Assembly (NCBI RefSeq): GCF_021917145.1
Contig: NC_061068.1
Location: 9,861,724-9,925,723, forward strand
Length of the DNA: 64,000 nucleotides
Reading direction: 5' to 3'
From: Hypomesus transpacificus
Lineage: Eukaryota > Chordata > Actinopteri > Osmeriformes > Osmeridae
The notes beneath the pieces were generated by a model. That model did no database searches. It was not told where the DNA came from and worked only from the letters and a program-made list of their open reading frames with translations. Each line of letters opens with the position of its first letter. Within the stretch, counting starts at the first letter, position 1. The translations under genes were made by a program, and so were the position numbers. Positions 60,501 through 64,000 of the stretch are shown piece by piece.

Positions 60501-61784
60501 GTCCTGCTCAGAGTTCCAGGCCTTCCTGCGAGGGCAGGGCCGGGGGGCAGCCTGGGGGGCAGTTGTGGTCCCAGGAATGCAGCAGGCTGTTGTCCATGCT
60601 CTGCAGACAGCCCAGGACCTGGTGGAGGGGCGCAAGGGCAGCTTTGAGCTCTATGGGGCAGACTTCATGCTGGGCAGAGACCTTAGGCCCTGGCTCTTGG
60701 AGATCAACGCCAGTCCCACCATGGCATCCTCCACGGCTGTTACTGCCCGTCTCTGTCCGGCGGTGCAGCTGGACACACTGAGGGTAATCCTTGATCGGCG
60801 GGCTGACCCAGGGGCCTACACGGGCGGCTTTCAGCTCATCTATAAACAGGTGAGGGTGGGGAAAGGAGATAGTTACAGCACATACATGCTCAGAATAATG
60901 TAGACACAAACACACACGCCAATCCCGTAGCAAATCTATATCAGGTGGGTGTGTATTTGAGTCATATCTTTAATCCCTTTCCCTCCCAGGCAGCAGTGGA
61001 AGTGCCTCATTATGTGGGGGTGAATTTGTTCGTCGAAGGTGCTCCCTTTAGACGACCGCGGCCACCACTCCCAAGACACCAAGTCAACCCCGACCCCCCT
61101 CCAACCACTCAGCCCGTCTCCAACCAATCAGCCTTAAAGTTAACACATCGGACAGGCATGCCCTCCAATGACAAACCTACTGTAGCCTCTGGACGCCGCC
61201 CATCAGGTAAAGAGAACCATTTACAGGGGACAAAAAAGAAGCAACCACCAATAGAATCCCCCAAAAAGGAATGTGTGGGCAGAACACTAAAGAGCCTCAA
61301 TGCCACTCCGACTCTGAAGTTGTCTCGCAGGTTGGCTCCAGAGCGCCCCCTGGTCCTGCACACTGAACCCCAGAAAAGAGTTTGTCATGTAGGCTTAAGT
61401 CGGAGCAGTGTTGGGCCCCTCCGTCTGGTACCCAGAACTCTGTATTACTCCCTTAACTCACCCTGCAGCACATCAGACCCCCAACTCTCTTCCACCCTGG
61501 AACCTCGCACCTCCATGCCCCTCATACCAGGACCCACACTAGGACCCCCATGCAGGGCACCTCCCTGGGGCCTGCCAACCCTCTACAGCCCCACCCCAGC
61601 CTTGGAGGTCTTCAGCTTGCGCCCCTCTGGACGTTTGCTAGGACGTCTCTGCCGCCCCTGTCCGAAACTCGCCTCCCACCCTGTTTTCAGTGTCCGCATG
61701 CACCAATTCCTCCCCCCCTTTCACAGGCAGGGCATTGCCTCCTATAAAGGGGGCAGTGCCACTGGAGGACCAGAGTCCTCTTGA
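57537..61784 (+). CDS. ttll3: Tubulin monoglycylase TTLL3
   Basis: TTLL3 ligates the first glycine onto glutamate side chains of axonemal tubulin and is needed for cilia stability. I read 11 coding exons: 57537-57552, 57667-57770, 57887-58052, 58392-58447, 58801-58915, 59056-59166, 59277-59469, 59765-59913, 60018-60261, 60414-60849 and 60990-61784. The phases agree (2385 nt, about 794 aa). Order: [17 protein letters not shown] then [21 protein letters not shown] (about 30-60), an acidic stretch, [13 protein letters not shown] (about 115), and the TTL ATP-grasp domain (about 240-530). In that domain [11 protein letters not shown] binds nucleotide (about 295-305), [14 protein letters not shown] lies at about 347-360, YGAD at 465-468 and the metal-binding EINASP at 481-486. 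The last exon is a basic, Pro-rich tail. The start is inferred from joining a 16-nt exon; the exon 8 acceptor could be 3 nt upstream. Confidence 0.93.
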
Positions 61785-61933
61785 CCAGGCAGCTTGATAG
61801 GGGGAAGGAGACTGGCAGGAGGGGTGAAGAATTGAGTTGTATTTTCTCTTAAGGTCTGAAGGATAATAATGTTTTATATATTTCTTCTTTTTTTCTTAAA
61901 TTGAAAAAACTTGAAAAATGTCATATGTAATTT

Positions 61934-61939
61934 AATAAA
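61934..61939 (+). terminator. ttll3 polyadenylation signal
   Basis: AATAAA lies 150 bp after the ttll3 stop in an AT-rich 3' UTR (TTTAATAAAGAC), followed by a T-rich stretch. It fits a short 3' UTR. Confidence 0.75.
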
Positions 61940-61959
61940 GACACTTAAGTTAACAGTTT

Positions 61960-63515
61960 TTTTCATTGCCTCCTTATTGTAGAGTGGAGTCCTAATATTA
62001 ACTTTCTGTGATGCATGTACTCTGTTTCCCCAGCAGATGGCATTGAAAGGCTATAGACTAATAAATACACCAAACTATGTTTTATGTGATGAGTTAAGGT
62101 TTGTGAAAATCCCCAAAAGAAAACATGTTCAACCCATTGCCATAACTTTAATCTACACATGCACTATTAAGGTTTTTCCAAGACACAACTTGCACACACA
62201 TTGCAACACCATTATAGCACGCTTACAAATCAAACCTCACCATTCAAAACTCTATTTAGACCAGATCCACTCATTACTGATGCATACACAATATTGTTTC
62301 TACATCCTAGGGGTATATTTTGGTGGAATATGTGTTATCGCGTATCGTTAATTGTGCGTTTGGAGGGTATAGACTAAAACCCAGTCTTTTCCCATCCATG
62401 TGAAGGTGTGAGCATGTGTGAGTCAGGTTAAGAGGAGCAGCTCAGAAGCTGACTGGTGAGGAGCCTTCCCATCTGTGGCCTACCAATCCACCAATCACAG
62501 GCAAGCACTAGGATTGCTGTGTGGCCTTGCATGTGACTCCTGTGTATGTGTTTGTCTGTCATTGGGATAATACCCTATCACACTTTGAATAAGACTTGTC
62601 TGCAGGCTATTCATTGTGGCGTGGTCTATTAATGTACCATACTTCCAAATCTCTGTTGGTCTCCTGCCTGTTGACTAGTTCACCCATCTGTCTCCCTAGA
62701 TCAGTCTGCGAGGGTTCATCAGGTTGAGAGAACAGGATAAGAATATGAACTGGATGCACACAGACATTCACATTGACAAACTCATTGACTCACACATTAC
62801 AGTCAAGAGTCCATCAGATGTAGATGCATTAAACAAGCTTCTAGTGTCAGCTCTTTTCTGCGAATCACCTTCTTTGTGTTCAATGTTTTAAACATAATAC
62901 GTAAGGTGCAGCATGTCTAGAGGGTAACCGATGACGGCTTACACAAACTAAATTTCTGTCAAATTGTAAATGTAAACATCAACACATTGTCAATACATTT
63001 TGTGAGAGTTGCTGATTGTACAACAAACTTCACACTAGATAGGTTGCTGCATTACCAAGTGTTCCTGATTTCAACCAGCAGTGCATTGTCTCATGGTGAA
63101 TGCGAAGGACTAAAAGTTATAGGTCTCTATATGAATAAATTTGTCTCTTATGACTTTATACAGAATGCATGTGCTGTTACAATTACCCACATATTCTTTA
63201 GGGACATTGTATATTTGCATGTGTGTGTGTGTGTTTTGTGTAGCAGGCAGGGGCCATGACACACCCACAGCCGCAGGGGCAGCAGCACTGAGCCTGGTTT
63301 CCTCCTCAGCTCAGAGCTCTTTCCATTACATAAGTGTTCCCCCCAACAGGGCTGTTGCGGTACAGTGACACAACTTGATCTGGGGGGATTAGATGTCCCA
63401 TTTACATGCACTCTGTCAGCTCTACAGTACATGTATCTCTCTCTCAAACACACACACACACTATTTTTCTCACTCACTCTCTTTCAGGACCAATAATTGA
63501 ACAGGTAGGCTTTCC
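61960..63515. other. Intergenic downstream of ttll3, no gene seen
   Basis: No protein-like frame on either strand. (GT)n and (CA)n runs occur at about 63219-63240 and 63449-63463. Confidence 0.45.
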
Positions 63516-63519
63516 ACAA

Positions 63520-64000
63520 GAAAATAAAATACTTTATTAATACGCTTATATAATGTATATCAACATTTATAGACAAAATATTTACATCAAACGTCTTTCT
63601 TGTAGGTCCCAAAATACAAAATCTCAAGTACCTCTTTCTATAGAAAACTAATCTTCTGTTTAAAACGTTACATTCACTTTCCTGCCACTCCTTCCGACTC
63701 CAGTATTCATACCAAGTACAAGTAATCAAACATCTGAGAAAAGAAGGTCTACAGCTTTTTCACAAGTAAAGGCAACAGCATGAACAAACACCAGGTTTGG
63801 AGCAGAAACAGATGCTGAGAAACGCAGACCCGGGTCCAGCACAGTGCTACAATATGTACAAGCTTTCTGAGTTACACAACAAAACAGCCGTCCACTCTAC
63901 TCCGGTGCTCTCCCTCAGGTCAGAGTGCTAGGACACGTATCAAAAATAGAGATGTACAAGAAGTGTATAAACAATAATTACAGAGAATCCATCTTAAACG
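63520..64000 (-). other. Possible 3' UTR of a minus-strand gene continuing beyond the window
   Basis: TTTATT at 63533-63538 is AATAAA on the minus strand. The sequence to its right to the window end is AT-rich and non-coding, as in a 3' UTR. The gene itself lies outside and cannot be named. Confidence 0.25.

Overview
This is a piece of a teleost (ray-finned fish) nuclear genome. The evidence is multi-exon genes with GT-AG introns, many (CA)n and (GA)n microsatellites, abundant short hAT and Tc1/mariner-type DNA transposons, and vertebrate-type genes that include a Nav1.6 sodium channel and a Na+-driven bicarbonate exchanger. I cannot name the species from the sequence. The association of scn8a, fignl2 and slc4a8 matches the neighbourhood I recall from human 12q13 (SLC4A8, SCN8A, FIGNL2), so this looks like a conserved vertebrate linkage group with ttll3 attached. 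Layout: the last coding exon of scn8a (+) lies at 135-1291, followed by a probable long 3' UTR to about 5.3 kb. A gene-poor stretch from 5.3 to 13.7 kb carries three clear DNA transposons, each with terminal inverted repeats and target-site duplications. A five-exon Ig-superfamily receptor gene (-) occupies 13730-15519. A fidgetin-family gene, fignl2-like (-), lies at 19099-20211; it has the conserved N-terminal half but no AAA+ ATPase domain anywhere nearby. From 20.2 to 32.4 kb there are no recognisable genes, only tandem repeats, a tRNA-derived SINE head and one 37-codon ORF that looks like a signal peptide. Slc4a8 (-) runs from 55040 down to 35517 in 24 coding exons whose phases all agree (1119 aa), with a probable 3' UTR down to about 32.8 kb. 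Ttll3 (+) lies head to head with slc4a8. It has a probable untranslated first exon near 56 kb and 11 coding exons from 57537 to 61784 (about 794 aa). The last 0.5 kb probably holds the 3' end of another minus-strand gene. The genes do not form an operon or a shared pathway. Scn8a and slc4a8 are both neuronal membrane-excitability and pH genes, ttll3 is a ciliary tubulin glycylase, and fignl2 belongs to a microtubule-severing family. I found no prokaryote-style defence or novel gene system. The most unusual observations are the fignl2 ORF without its ATPase, the reconstructed Ig receptor, an X-box cluster in the slc4a8/ttll3 divergent promoter, tandem repeats that abut several slc4a8 splice acceptors, a GC-AG intron, and a hAT element that makes up most of ttll3 intron 1. 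Exon models were made by reading splice sites and frames by eye and comparing with remembered vertebrate orthologues. No alignment was run.
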